64,000 bases of DNA from DAHUXN01 sp963811805 (GTDB lineage Bacteria > Acidobacteriota > Terriglobia > Acidiferrales > UBA7541). Numbering within the stretch: position 1 is the first letter of the stretch; every line of letters starts with the position of its first letter. The notes beneath the pieces were generated by a model. It worked only from the letters and a program-made list of their open reading frames with translations. It was not told the DNA's origin and did not search any database. The stretch is from contig CAWESU010000003.1 in assembly GCA_963811805.1 (NCBI GenBank), positions 124,001 through 188,000 on the forward strand, in the 5' to 3' direction. The translations under genes were made by a program, and so were the position numbers. Positions 43,068 through 51,473 of this stretch are shown piece by piece.

Positions 43068-43943
43068 TTAGACAGTCAGGGCCTCGTTTTTTAGTACACC
43101 TGCAAAAGCCAAGAAGGCCTCGTGCGGGGTGCGATTGCGGACTCCGCGATGAGGCCGGTCGTGATTGTACTCCTCGATCCAACGAGCGATCGAGGCTCGC
43201 GCTTCTTCCAAGCTGCGATATTCCGCCGTCCAGACTTCCTCTTCCTTCAGACTGCGATGGAACCGTTCGATGTAGCTGTTGCCCTCCGGGTGATGATACG
43301 CCGTCCGCCGGTGGGTGATGCCGAGCCGCCCGAGCGTCTCCAAGAACCGCGAAGAAGTGAACTGCGTGCCGTTGTCGGTGGTGAGCGTCACGCTCGCCTC
43401 GCGGCTGCCCTCGGGCAGCCGTCCGAGCACGGCCTGCTCCACCGCAGCGAGTGCGTCTTCGGTCCGGCAGCGCTGCGAAAGATTCCAACCCACGATCTCC
43501 CGCGTGCAGCAGTCGATCACGCACACCAGGTACGCCCAACCCACCGCCGGCCCCGCCCAGATCTTGGTCATGTCGGACTGCCAGATTTGATTCGGCCAGG
43601 CGGCTTCCACACGGCCCCACTCTTTCTTCCGTCGCGCACGCAAACGCCGCGAGCGTACCAGCAACCCGCGCTCGCGCATCACTCGCAGCACCCGCTTGCG
43701 ATTCACCGGAAGGTTTTCTTTTCTCCGCAGCCACCAAGCGACGCGGCGATATCCGTACGCGGGTTTTTCCCCGCAGGCCACGACGATCTGCTCGTCATAG
43801 CGTCGGTCGGCCCGACTGCCTCGCGGCCGCTTCCGGTAGTACAGACTCGACCGGCTGATGGCCAACGTCGCCGCCACCAGCGTGGCCGTGTAGCCTTGCG
43901 TCACCATCTCTCGTGCCTGGGAGTGAGCCGCACCACAGCTCAC
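43068..43943 (-). CDS. IS3-family transposase, OrfB (DDE integrase)
   Basis: 291 residues. N-terminal helix-turn-helix-like region (AISRSSLYYRKRPRG), the HTH_21-type segment YGYRRVAWWLRR, then the rve integrase core with the DDE triad: WQSDMTKIW (first Asp), TLTTDNGTQFTS (second Asp), and NSYIERFHRSLKEEEVW (Glu). It has its own ATG overlapping the orfA stop (ATGA), so it can be expressed by coupling and not only by the programmed frameshift common in this family. Confidence 0.95.
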   Translation of the reverse strand: MSCGAAHSQAREMVTQGYTATLVAATLAISRSSLYYRKRPRGSRADRRYDEQIVVACGEKPAYGYRRVAWWLRRKENLPVNRKRVLRVMRERGLLVRSRRLRARRKKEWGRVEAAWPNQIWQSDMTKIWAGPAVGWAYLVCVIDCCTREIVGWNLSQRCRTEDALAAVEQAVLGRLPEGSREASVTLTTDNGTQFTSSRFLETLGRLGITHRRTAYHHPEGNSYIERFHRSLKEEEVWTAEYRSLEEARASIARWIEEYNHDRPHRGVRNRTPHEAFLAFAGVLKNEALTV

Positions 43944-44227
43944 TCCCCCACGACGTTTTTTAGGATTTCGATCTCCAGCGACTTCCGCCCCAGCGTTCGT
44001 TCCAACTGCCGGATGCGATGGTCCTTCTCGGTTTCCGCCGCGGCAGCGCTTCTCCCCCCAAGCGCTGCCTTCGCTCCTTGCTCCGCCTCATCCTTCCAGC
44101 GATAAAACAGATTCGGAGCGATCCCGTGACGCCGACACGTCTCGGAGACGTTCCCACTCTTGATGCCTTCCTGCACGATCTGCCACTTCTCTTCCGGGGA
44201 TCGATCTACGCGTGGTTTCCTGCCCAT
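43940..44227 (-). CDS. IS3-family transposase, OrfA (DNA-binding)
   Basis: 95 residues. Helix-turn-helix of the transposase_8 type: PEEKWQIVQEGIKSGNVSET, CRRHGIAPNLFYRWKDE. A C-terminal leucine-zipper-like coiled coil (RIRQLERTLGRKSLEIEIL) mediates OrfA/OrfAB multimerisation in the family. Starts ~70 bases inside the right terminal repeat. Confidence 0.93.
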   Translation of the reverse strand: MGRKPRVDRSPEEKWQIVQEGIKSGNVSETCRRHGIAPNLFYRWKDEAEQGAKAALGGRSAAAAETEKDHRIRQLERTLGRKSLEIEILKNVVGE

Positions 44228-44817
44228 GTTGCCTCCTGTTTGGAGGCCCTGATTCTACCTAACTGAGGTGTCCAGTTTTAGCGGGGAGCACTACACACTA
44301 CTCCCGTTGCCGGATGTCCTGGGGGTACGACGATCAACGGCGGCTTGACCATCGACCTGTCGACAACCAGTGCCGGGATCAACTCCCTGAGCCTCACTTA
44401 CTCAGCGAACCTCGGTTCGAACAACGCCTTGTTTTTCACCGGAACGGTTACCAACGTTTTGTCTTTCACCGGCGGGCCGTTCCTGTATAACCCGTCACAA
44501 GGTAACTTGCTCATGGATGTGGACATTACTTCGCCTGGTGATGACTATACCTATCTGGCGGCTGGGTGCTCGCCCGATACGAACAGAGTTTATAATGTGA
44601 ATGGAACCCCGGGCACTACGGACACGGGCAATCCTACCGCCGCCTGTATCTTGATGACTCCCTCCTATGGCTTGGAAACGGAGTTTACCTTTACGCCGGT
44701 GGTCGGTACCGGGAGTAGCACGCCGGAGCCTTCTTCGCTTCTCTTGCTCGGTACTGGCTTACTTGCCCTCGGCCCGCTCGTTCGCCGCTTTACTTTGTCC
44801 TAGTCTGTCAACCAAGT

Positions 44818-44851
44818 CGCAGAGTCTCTCGGGCCTCCTTGAGACTCTGCG
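44818..44851. terminator. Strong hairpin between convergent genes
   Basis: CGCAGAGTCTC and GAGACTCTGCG form perfect 11-bp arms around a 12-base loop, between the PEP-CTERM gene and the convergent transglycosylase gene. T-runs are poor on both sides, so it may act as a transcript-end stabiliser or a weak bidirectional terminator. Confidence 0.6.
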
Positions 44852-44930
44852 CTCTTAGCCCTCCGCCCAGCCATTCGACTGACCGTCTCCTTGGAGTCAC
44901 TTCTGGGTTGCTCAAAAACGCGCTGCGCGA

Positions 44931-45638
44931 TCACCAACCCATTTGGCGCATCCGCTCCAGGATGACTTCGCTGTAGTGAATCATGTGATCGGGCCGTCGC
45001 TTCAGGGGCAGCGGCAGAATTGCGGCGAGCTGGGCCGACTGTTGCCGGTCGACATCGCGGGCCGAGGTTCGGTAGTAGTATTCACACGCCGACTCCGCGC
45101 CATAAACTCCCCGCCCCCATTCGACCACATTGAGGTAAAGCTCCAGAATGCGCCGCTTGCCGAGGACCAATTCGGCCACCGGGACAAGCGTGACTTCGGC
45201 TCCCTTGCGGAGGAAAGAGCGGCCCGTTCCGAAGAAAAGATTCTTCACCAGTTGCTGCGTGATGGTGGACCCTCCGCGAATGCGGCCGCCTTCCACATCG
45301 TCTTTGGCGGCGATTTGTATCGCCTGCCAATCGAATCCATGATGCTGATAAAAGCGCGCGTCTTCCGCAGCGATCACAGCGTGCTGGAGATTGGGAGAGA
45401 TTTGGCTCAGCGGCACGAAATCGTAGCGTTCGTGATACGGCGTGTGGTGAATCCAGGCCTGCAAGCGGCGCTCCATGTGCACCGCAGTCGTCGGTGGGTT
45501 GATCCATCGGGCAGCCACAAGGATCAGCGCCGCAAACGACCAAAGAAGCGCCGCTCCGATGAGAAACCATCGAAAGAAGGATCGCAGTAAGCTTTTTCGG
45601 GAAGGGACCTCGCCGGGTGTATCTGCGTTTTCAGCCAC
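44931..45638 (-). CDS. mtgA: Monofunctional peptidoglycan transglycosylase
   Basis: 235 residues with one N-terminal membrane anchor (FLIGAALLWSFAALILVAA). GT51 domain motifs: AVIAAEDARFYQHHGFDW (catalytic Glu in EDxxF), RGGSTITQQLVKNLFF and KRRILELYLNVVEWGRGVYG. It polymerises lipid II into glycan strands; no transpeptidase domain is attached. The family normally supplements bifunctional penicillin-binding proteins. Confidence 0.93.
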   Translation of the reverse strand: MAENADTPGEVPSRKSLLRSFFRWFLIGAALLWSFAALILVAARWINPPTTAVHMERRLQAWIHHTPYHERYDFVPLSQISPNLQHAVIAAEDARFYQHHGFDWQAIQIAAKDDVEGGRIRGGSTITQQLVKNLFFGTGRSFLRKGAEVTLVPVAELVLGKRRILELYLNVVEWGRGVYGAESACEYYYRTSARDVDRQQSAQLAAILPLPLKRRPDHMIHYSEVILERMRQMGW

Positions 45639-45783
45639 ATTTCAGAATAACCGTTTGCGCCAGTCTGACATAGTGTCTGATGAGTCGGCACCCGGAAGTT
45701 ATTCAAGATTCCTGCCCACGTTCCTGATGAACGAGGGAATTGGGAGCTGGCCCGTCAGCAAAGAATTCGCGGTGGGTCGACGT

Positions 45784-46023
45784 TCAGCTGTAGCTGCGGT
45801 TGTCGTCGGCTAGGGTCATGCCGTCGCCGTGGCATTTCGGGAAGACGCTGGTTTGCTGGAAGGGAATCGGCGGGCGAATGCCACCGCATTCGCACACCAC
45901 GCAGAGACGGCGTTCCGTGGTGCAATTGGCATGGGAGCAGCGATAGAGGATCATCCGTCGGCCGCACTTCGGGCAATTCTGTTCGGGTAGCATGGGCCAC
46001 CATTTTTTCCGTTTTCCGTCCAA
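45784..46023 (-). CDS. Small zinc-ribbon-like protein
   Basis: 79 residues. Seven cysteines in pairs: CPKCGRRM, RCSHANC, LCVVCECGG, then a lone Cys in FPKCHGDG. The first CxxC and the CVVCEC set could form one or two zinc sites. An internal ATG (MLPEQNCPKCGRRM) with GGTGG ahead of it could be the true start. No known family, isolated between mtgA and the IS region. It is a plausible real gene because the Cys spacing is regular. Confidence 0.45.
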   Translation of the reverse strand: MDGKRKKWWPMLPEQNCPKCGRRMILYRCSHANCTTERRLCVVCECGGIRPPIPFQQTSVFPKCHGDGMTLADDNRSYS

Positions 46024-46431
46024 AACGCAAGCGCGCCTTTCTCAACCCGTAGCGAACGCTTTTCGCGCCCCGCGCGCTCGCATTCATTCCTCCGCACCCT
46101 AGCTGCCCAGCGCCCGTTCATTTCATCCGTCGGTAGTGAGTCGGTTTCCGGTAAGCGCGTTAATCAAGACTTACAACATTACTTCCGGATTGCTCTATAA
46201 AGGAAGAAGTCAAGAAAAAAACCTCCCCCAGCGCGAATTTTTCTTTCTTCGCAGCCCACTGAAATGAACGAGAGCTGTTCTGAACCTGCCGCCCATGTGT
46301 TCGGCTGCGGGGCGTTCGCCCCGCGGTTTGGGTTTCCTCTAGCAGCGGTTCTCATCGCTTCCATTCGCGACGGGCCTGAGTTCCGAAACCAGCAAGCAGA
46401 ACGGTGGTCAGGTGCCAACCATGGTTCTGAT
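46024..46431. other. Intergenic stretch before the first IS110-type element
   Basis: No supportable gene. Small frames here have no start signals or protein-like composition. The run TTCTGA at 46425 also occurs just beyond the far inverted repeat (47944), possibly the duplicated core of the insertion site. Confidence 0.4.
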
Positions 46432-47944
46432 ATGGAATGACCTGTCAACTACGAGCAACTATTTTCTTCTTCCTTCTTTTCCCTTTTAGGAGGCCGCGTA
46501 AGTCGTGGTCGAGGTAGTTTTCGCGACGGTTGATCACTCTGATATTCGCGGGTCGAAACCGCATAATCGTGATCCGTCGGGAGCTGCCTCGGACTATCGG
46601 CGCGGGTTCGGCCCGAAGACCTACCGCATAGAACCATCGAGGATTCTCCTTTCCGTGTACCACCTCGACCACTACTCACGCTGCCTCCTTTGACCTTTTC
46701 ATTTCAGCGTAAATCCACTCTAAGCAGCTCGCTGCAGGGACTCCTTCTGCGTTGTTTCTGCTTTTATGCCGATGGCCCAGATAAAACCTAGCAACTCGCG
46801 TCCGATCGCCGTGACCACCACTCCCTTGTTCTTGCCTTTGGCCAGCAACTTCCGATAGCGCTGATGTAACCGCTGTTGCGCTTTCCAAGCGATCTCTTTG
46901 ACCTCTTCGCTGACATGCTCTTGCCGCTTGCGCAAGGTTCTTTCCACGGCCGGTCGGTGTCGGTAGGCCCAGGCAGCCTCCACCACTACCCGCCGTAGGT
47001 GCGCATTTCCCGTCTTAGTGATCTGCCCTCGTCGCGTGCGCTCTCCGCTCGAGTCTTCACTGGCTACGATTCCTCCGTAAGCCATTAACTGCTTTGCTCC
47101 TGCAAACCGGGACAGCTCACCCAATTCGGCGACGACGGTCACCGCCGAAACCTGCGCGATTCCTCGTAGCGCCTGTAATGCCTCGATCACGGCGCGCATC
47201 TGGGGCGGCGCCAACTTCACGGCTTCTTCAATGGCACCATCGAGCCGCGCGATACGTGCTCCTGCGTGTTCTACTTCGTGGAGGTAATCCAGCAACGTGG
47301 CTTCCTGAGCCAGCTGCTCGAAATGTACTTCCCGTTTCACCCATTCCAGGTACTTCACCGTCCAAGGCTTTACTCCCATCGGCGGTCGTCGGCCATGCCG
47401 CAACAGAAATTTATTCAACCGATGTCGGGCTCGAAGTTGATCCTTCTTGGCCGCTTCTCGGGCGCGCACCAGATCTCGCAACGCTTCGTGAGCCGCATCC
47501 GGCACCCACACCGGCGTGAGCTCTCCTGCACGATAATTCCGTGCCAGTTTCAACGCATCCCGCCGATCCGTTTTCACGCGATCCCCGGCCTTCACCGGCA
47601 CCAAGGTGGGCGCCACCACTTCACACTTGGCTCCCATCCGGGTCAGTTGCCAGTACAGCGCGTATCCTGTCGGACCGGCCTCATAACAAAACCGCAGATC
47701 TTCCGCCGCTCCTAGTTTCCTTACCAGCTTCCGAACCGAATCCTCACGATTCGGAATTACCCCCAGCGACCTTACCTCTCCGTCCTGCTCCGCTACCGCT
47801 ACGGCAATCGTCTCAGCATGGACATCCAAACCGACAAACTTTATTCTCTTCATCGACCGGCTCCTTTCGCTTGTGGCTCTGTACTGCAGATCTTCCGATT
47901 CGCAGCATAACCCACGCCTGCGAATCGGAGCCGGTCATTCCATT
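46432..47944. mobile_element. IS110-family element 1 (ends tentative)
   Basis: A single leftward transposase gene lies between ATGGAATGACC (46432) and its inverted copy GGTCATTCCAT (47934-47944), about 1.5 kb apart, the usual size of such elements. Upstream of the transposase (47896-47929) is a hairpin CCGATTCGCAG/CTGCGAATCGG, the position where IS110 elements encode their bridge RNA. The exact termini are not proven. Confidence 0.6.
46720..47853 (-). CDS. IS110-family transposase 1
   Basis: 377 residues. N-terminal RuvC-like DEDD domain: FVGLDVHAETIAVAVAEQDG (first Asp), FCYEAGPTGYALYWQLTRMG (Glu) and VKTDRRDALKLARNYRAGEL (Asp pair). The C-terminal transposase_20 domain has IAQVSAVTVVAELGELSRFA, LMAYGGIVASEDSSG and RRGQITKTGNAHLRRVVVEA with the conserved Ser-type region. 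The recombinase works with a structured guide RNA from the non-coding end. The gene is intact. Confidence 0.93.
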   Translation of the reverse strand: MKRIKFVGLDVHAETIAVAVAEQDGEVRSLGVIPNREDSVRKLVRKLGAAEDLRFCYEAGPTGYALYWQLTRMGAKCEVVAPTLVPVKAGDRVKTDRRDALKLARNYRAGELTPVWVPDAAHEALRDLVRAREAAKKDQLRARHRLNKFLLRHGRRPPMGVKPWTVKYLEWVKREVHFEQLAQEATLLDYLHEVEHAGARIARLDGAIEEAVKLAPPQMRAVIEALQALRGIAQVSAVTVVAELGELSRFAGAKQLMAYGGIVASEDSSGERTRRGQITKTGNAHLRRVVVEAAWAYRHRPAVERTLRKRQEHVSEEVKEIAWKAQQRLHQRYRKLLAKGKNKGVVVTAIGRELLGFIWAIGIKAETTQKESLQRAA

Positions 47945-48141
47945 CTGACTATCTGAGACTCGTGGCCTATAGCTTTTTCGGGTTGTCCGAGAGGGCCTAG
48001 GGTCGACAGGGAGACTGCGCGACCGAGGCAACCGCGCCTAGCAATCCGGCTGAGACTCGCTCTCGAACCCGAGTGTCTCGAGAACCCGACGGCCATCGCC
48101 AGAAAAGGATTCCCAGGATGGAGCGGTTCCATCAGAGACAC

Positions 48142-49209
48142 TCAAGCTGTTTGTGGTTTCAGATATTGGGCGTCGAAGTTCGCTCCTTTCTTCCAGACAT
48201 GGAGGGTGATCGCAGCAATCTTCCTGGCCAGGGTCAGGCGGGCCATCTCCGGTCTCATGCCCTTGGTCAGCAAAGCGGCGTAGAACTCCTGGAACGGGCC
48301 AGGCTTGCTCGAGGCGATGATGGCCGCACTCTTAAACAGGTTCTTCAGATCGTGATTGTGGTTTTCGTTCAGCCCGCGAATCGAGGCGGGCTTGCGAGCC
48401 CTACGGAGCTGCCCTTCGACTGAGCGGTGATCGGCACTGCTGCGCGTCTCGATGCCGAAACCACTGTACGTCCAGAGCTGCCGCTTGGTGCGGAAGCGAT
48501 GCGGAGTTTGCAGGATGCCCATCAGCATGGCCGCCCGGATGGGACCGATCGAAGGGATCTGGCAGAGCAGCTTCCACGCCTCGTGCTTCTTGCTCTCCTG
48601 CAACAACTCCCGCCGTACTTGCTGGCGCAGGGCCCTTAGCGCATCGAGTTGTTGGTAGTAAAACTCGGCGCGGCGATGCACACCCGGCTCGGTGATCTTC
48701 CCCAGCCACTCCGCACGATGGCGCAGTCCATAGACTTGCTGGCCGGTGCAAGGAATAGCCCAGCTGTGATAGATGGCTTTCACCCGCGACATGACCCGGG
48801 TGAGATCTTTCGTGACCGTCGAATGGCTGCGTACCAGTTCCTTCACGGCTCGGAGGCCATGTTCCCCGTGATAGACCGGTTGGAGCTTGTTCAGGTACAA
48901 CAGCTCGGCCAACTTCTGCGCATCGATGCGATCACTCTTGTTGCCATCCTTCAACAAGGCATTCCGGCGTGGATTGCACACCACGATTCTCGTGACATGC
49001 GGCCTCAGTAGGTCGTACAACCAAGCCGCCCAGGTTCCCTCTTCAAAAGTGGCGTGCAAGTCTCCGCGCAATCCATCCACAAACTGGAGAATCATGCTCG
49101 CTTTCGTTCCGAGGACGCATTCCATCACCACTTTGCCGGCAGAATTCATGACCGCAATCGAAACGCTTTCCTTGTGAACGTCCATCCCGATATACTTCGT
49201 GCCATCCAT
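48142..49209 (-). CDS. IS110-family transposase 2
   Basis: 355 residues, only distantly similar to transposase 1. KYIGMDVHKESVSIAVMNSA and FEEGTWAAWLYDLLRPHVTR, then NGNKSD-like DGNKSDRIDAQKLAELLYLN carry the DEDD residues. The C-terminal domain has CQIPSIGPIRAAMLMGILQT and KRQLWTYSGFGIETRSSADH. The stop codon lies inside GAGACACTC, which pairs with GAGTGTCTC at 48071. Upstream, GTAGGT...ACCTAC (49221-49256) frames a hairpin where a bridge RNA would be encoded. Element ends were not determined. Confidence 0.92.
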   Translation of the reverse strand: MDGTKYIGMDVHKESVSIAVMNSAGKVVMECVLGTKASMILQFVDGLRGDLHATFEEGTWAAWLYDLLRPHVTRIVVCNPRRNALLKDGNKSDRIDAQKLAELLYLNKLQPVYHGEHGLRAVKELVRSHSTVTKDLTRVMSRVKAIYHSWAIPCTGQQVYGLRHRAEWLGKITEPGVHRRAEFYYQQLDALRALRQQVRRELLQESKKHEAWKLLCQIPSIGPIRAAMLMGILQTPHRFRTKRQLWTYSGFGIETRSSADHRSVEGQLRRARKPASIRGLNENHNHDLKNLFKSAAIIASSKPGPFQEFYAALLTKGMRPEMARLTLARKIAAITLHVWKKGANFDAQYLKPQTA

Positions 49210-49547
49210 TTGAGGGTGCTCCTTTCTGTAGGTGATTGAGGTGAACGCTCAAAACCTACTCCAAAAGGGGCGCCCTTTTATATTGCGTCAACAATACGTC
49301 CGGATTGTGAACTCGGCTTGGGGTGCATGTACTCCAGCCCCTCTGCCCGCTTCTCGGCGCTCCACACATTTCAAGCCTTCGGGAATTCTGAAAAGGCCCC
49401 ACGCAACAACGGCTTGCGGGGCGACCTCGCGGTCGAGTGACCTCAACGGTCAGGGCCGCCCGCCCTTGCAAGGGGGAGAAGGTGACCCAAAGCCTCTAGT
49501 ATCCGGTGTGACAGAGAATGGGGGCGGTTCAAAAGGATTAAAGGTCG
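49210..49547. other. Non-coding upstream end of IS110 element 2 and flank
   Basis: No gene. It holds the GTAGGT/ACCTAC hairpin, an AAAAGGG/CCCTTTT palindrome at 49263-49279, and flanking DNA up to the next promoter. The first part is likely IS110 terminal DNA. Confidence 0.45.
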
Positions 49548-49553
49548 TATAAT
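49548..49553 (+). promoter_or_regulatory. -10 element of the DUF1801 gene
   Basis: A perfect TATAAT 35 bases before the ATG, with GGGGAG as ribosome-binding site between them. No clear -35 box (GGTTCA at 49526 is the nearest). Confidence 0.45.
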
Positions 49554-49582
49554 CTCGTGCGCGCAACCGGGGAGCAGAACAT

Positions 49583-50029
49583 ATGAACGTAAAAGAACAA
49601 ATCAAGAACTATATTACCAGCCAACCGGAGCCAAAACGCAGTGACATGCGAGAGTTGCATCGGCTCACGCTTCAAGTGTCACCAGAATGCAAATTATGTT
49701 TCTTCGACGGTAAAGACAGCAAGAATCATACTGTTTCCAACCCTACGATTGGATATGGATTCCACACAATAAAATATGCCAATGGAAAAAGTAGAGAGTC
49801 TTTTCAAATTGGTGTGAGCGGAAACAAAACCGGAATCTCTGTCTATATTCTTGGTCTCAAAGATAAGAAGTACTTAGCCAAAATGTATGGAAAAAAACTA
49901 GGCAAGGCGAGCGTGACCGGATATTGCATTCGGTTTAAAGCTCTAAAGGATATAAACATCGATACGCTTGAAGCGGCAATACGATATGGGCTTGCAGCTC
50001 AGAATGGAAAAGGCAAGCTGACGAAATAA
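49583..50029 (+). CDS. DUF1801-family protein, probably horizontally acquired
   Basis: 148 residues. IKNYITSQPEPKRSDMRELH at the N-terminus, then KLCFFDGKDSKNHTVSNPTI and GYGFHTIKYANGKSRESFQI match DUF1801 (YdhG-like) proteins, notably those of Bacteroidota. The family is small, soluble and of unknown function. Codons are much richer in A and T than in surrounding genes (many AAA, AAT, ATA), and the gene sits directly beside an IS110 element, both signs of transfer. Confidence 0.8.
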   Translation: MNVKEQIKNYITSQPEPKRSDMRELHRLTLQVSPECKLCFFDGKDSKNHTVSNPTIGYGFHTIKYANGKSRESFQIGVSGNKTGISVYILGLKDKKYLAKMYGKKLGKASVTGYCIRFKALKDINIDTLEAAIRYGLAAQNGKGKLTK

Positions 50030-50182
50030 TTCCACTGTTAAAGGCAAGCGGTTAATCGATGTAAAGGCGCGGAAACCAGGCCACCAGATCAAACCGAGTC
50101 ACCACCTGCCTGTTATTTATCTTGAGAATTGAGTTAGATTATGATACACATAGGCTGCCCGCTGAGCATCGGCGGTGCGACG

Positions 50183-50205
50183 GGCCACCGCTTCGGTGGC
50201 CTTTG
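50183..50205 (+). terminator. Terminator-like hairpin GGCCACCG-CTT-CGGTGGCC
   Basis: Perfect 8-bp arms followed by TTTGCATTTT. A TATGAT at ~50139 would start a transcript of only ~60 bases that ends here, and GCCCG...CGGGC within it competes with the terminator stem. It may end the DUF1801 transcript or belong to a tiny RNA. Confidence 0.5.
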
Positions 50206-50324
50206 CATTTTAGGGAGCGTTCCGTGGAGGGTCGCGCAGGAGGTTTTGTAACCGGAACACGAAAGCCGGCCTCGACGTCGAAATCGGGCTTAACTTCCAG
50301 AAAACACAGGCTTAATCCTCAAAA

Positions 50325-50423
50325 AATTCTAATCGGTACACAAAACACAGATCATTTTTCCTTAAGTCACGCAAAACAAAGGAGAAAACATTTTCTAATC
50401 GGGACTGAAAACGCGTTTTTTGC
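50325..50423 (+). repeat. Two-box TTCTAATCGG repeat, copy 2
   Basis: Same two boxes as at 2140-2240, same orientation relative to each other, TAATCGG cores again exactly 66 bases apart (50330 and 50396). The second box is followed by AAAACGCGTTTT, a palindrome in the place where copy 1 has AAAAAC-TAT-GTTTTT. The frame reading ILIGTQNTD and HFLIGTEN is open here and continues into the next gene. Confidence 0.75.
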
Positions 50424-50520
50424 AACCCGCCACCTCTTCAATTTTAAGCCTTCGTGCCGGGCCCGGCGCGCTCCATCGATCCCTCTCTCCATCGCTCGTC
50501 ATCCCACTCGCGTCCCGCAA

Positions 50521-51237
50521 ATGCTTGCGCCCCTTCGCCGCCGTGTGGTAGTTTTTCACGCATTGCGGCTTGAACGAGGCGCCGCACGAGCGAACCCATT
50601 GCCAGCGGAAGTCCTGAAAGTCTCCATCGACGCGCCGGAATCCCACGCCATCCATTACGCTGCCAGCCTGATTCAGCGCGGGCGCGTGGTAGGCATTCCC
50701 ACCGACACTTTTTACGGCCTCTCCGCCGACCCCTACAATTTGGCGGCCATCGAGCGCGTCTTTCAAGTGAAAGGCCGCGCGGAGACCAAGGCGCTGCCGA
50801 TTCTGGTGAACTCCGTCGAGCAGGCCGTGGTTCTCACACGCGATTTGCCGGAGCATTTTTTTGATCTGGCGCAGAAGTTCTGGCCGGGCGCGCTAACCAT
50901 TGTAGTGGAGGCGACGCACCGGCTGCCGCTGAAAGTCACCGGCAACAGCGGGCGCGTGGCGCTGCGCTGGCCGAAGTCGCATGTCGCCTGCGACCTGATT
51001 GAATCCTTCGGCGGGCCGATCACTGGCACCAGCGCGAATCTCTCCGGCTTTCCCGCTTGCAGCAACGCGGCGGCGCTGGTGAAGCAACTGGGCGACCGCC
51101 TGCCGCTCATTTTGGACGGCGGCGAAACCGGCGCGAGCCTTTCTTCGACCATCGTGGCCCTCCGCGGCGACGACTGGTCCATCATCCGCGAAGGCGCCGT
51201 CCCCGAATCCGAAATCCGCAAAGTGATCGAGGGGTAG
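50521..51237 (+). CDS. Threonylcarbamoyl-AMP synthase (Sua5/YrdC family)
   Basis: 238 residues if the ATG at 50521 is used; a later start is possible since homology begins around HAIHYAASLIQRGRVVGIPT. YrdC motifs: GIPTDTFYGLSADPYNLAAI, KGRAETKALPILVNSVEQAV, KFWPGALTIVVEA, VALRWPKSHVACDLIESFGG and PITGTSANLSG. It makes the activated intermediate for t6A in tRNAs reading ANN codons. The C-terminal STIVALRGDDWSIIREGAVP is usual. The long open frame upstream to 50122 is a repeat-containing leader, not part of the enzyme. Confidence 0.92.
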   Translation: MLAPLRRRVVVFHALRLERGAARANPLPAEVLKVSIDAPESHAIHYAASLIQRGRVVGIPTDTFYGLSADPYNLAAIERVFQVKGRAETKALPILVNSVEQAVVLTRDLPEHFFDLAQKFWPGALTIVVEATHRLPLKVTGNSGRVALRWPKSHVACDLIESFGGPITGTSANLSGFPACSNAAALVKQLGDRLPLILDGGETGASLSSTIVALRGDDWSIIREGAVPESEIRKVIEG

Positions 51238-51242
51238 CAACA

Positions 51243-51473
51243 ATGCGGGCCCCTGCTCGTCTCGCTCTGTCGTTGCTCGGCGCCGTTATCGCGCTGACTT
51301 TGACTTTCTTCGGAGCTTTTTATGCACAGGTCGCGATCTACGGTGAGAAAGCTCTCGACAACGATGCTGGCCCCCAGTTTGGAGTAGTCGCGCTGGTGGC
51401 GCTCTTCGCTATTCTGGTTGCGGTCGTGACGTTCTGGAGTGTGTTCAAGATGTTGCGCAACCGCGAGAGCTAA
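51243..51473 (+). CDS. Small two-helix membrane protein
   Basis: 76 residues. Helices ALSLLGAVIALTLTFFGAFY and FGVVALVALFAILVAVVTFW joined by a short polar loop (EKALDNDAGPQ). It starts 5 bases after the Sua5/YrdC-type gene and is probably cotranscribed. Its end overlaps by four bases the end of the convergent lipoprotein gene. Function unknown. Confidence 0.6.
   Translation: MRAPARLALSLLGAVIALTLTFFGAFYAQVAIYGEKALDNDAGPQFGVVALVALFAILVAVVTFWSVFKMLRNRES

Larger units (their letters stand above)
43049..44295. mobile_element. IS3-family insertion sequence
   Basis: 1247 bp bounded by perfect 18-bp terminal inverted repeats TGTAGTGCTCCCCGCTAA, flanked by a direct duplication CACT (43045-43048 and 44296-44299). 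Two leftward genes, orfA and orfB, overlap by four bases. Intact ends, intact genes and exact target duplication point to a recent, probably active element. Confidence 0.92.
42815..44803 (+). pseudogene. PEP-CTERM surface protein gene interrupted by an IS3-family element
   Basis: The 5' part (42815-43048, GAGGAGG before the ATG) encodes a signal peptide (FLLASTALVILAGSGMFCSL) and the start of the mature domain. The 3' part resumes at 44300 and ends in the sorting signal TPEPSSLLLLGTGLLALGPL followed by basic RRF. Removing the element and one target copy restores an unbroken 245-residue protein across FFCATTPVAGCPGG. The motif PEPSS plus helix plus Arg is the exosortase recognition tail. A 5' fragment of 83 residues could still be made, ending inside the IS. 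Confidence 0.9.

Noticed and set aside
46179..46448. 89-codon leftward frame before the IS110 element
   Set aside because: No start signal, no domain, and low-complexity composition.
50122..50520. N-terminal extension of the Sua5/YrdC-type protein
   Set aside because: It runs through repeat boxes and a terminator-like hairpin and has no similarity to the enzyme family, so a start at 50521 or later is preferred.
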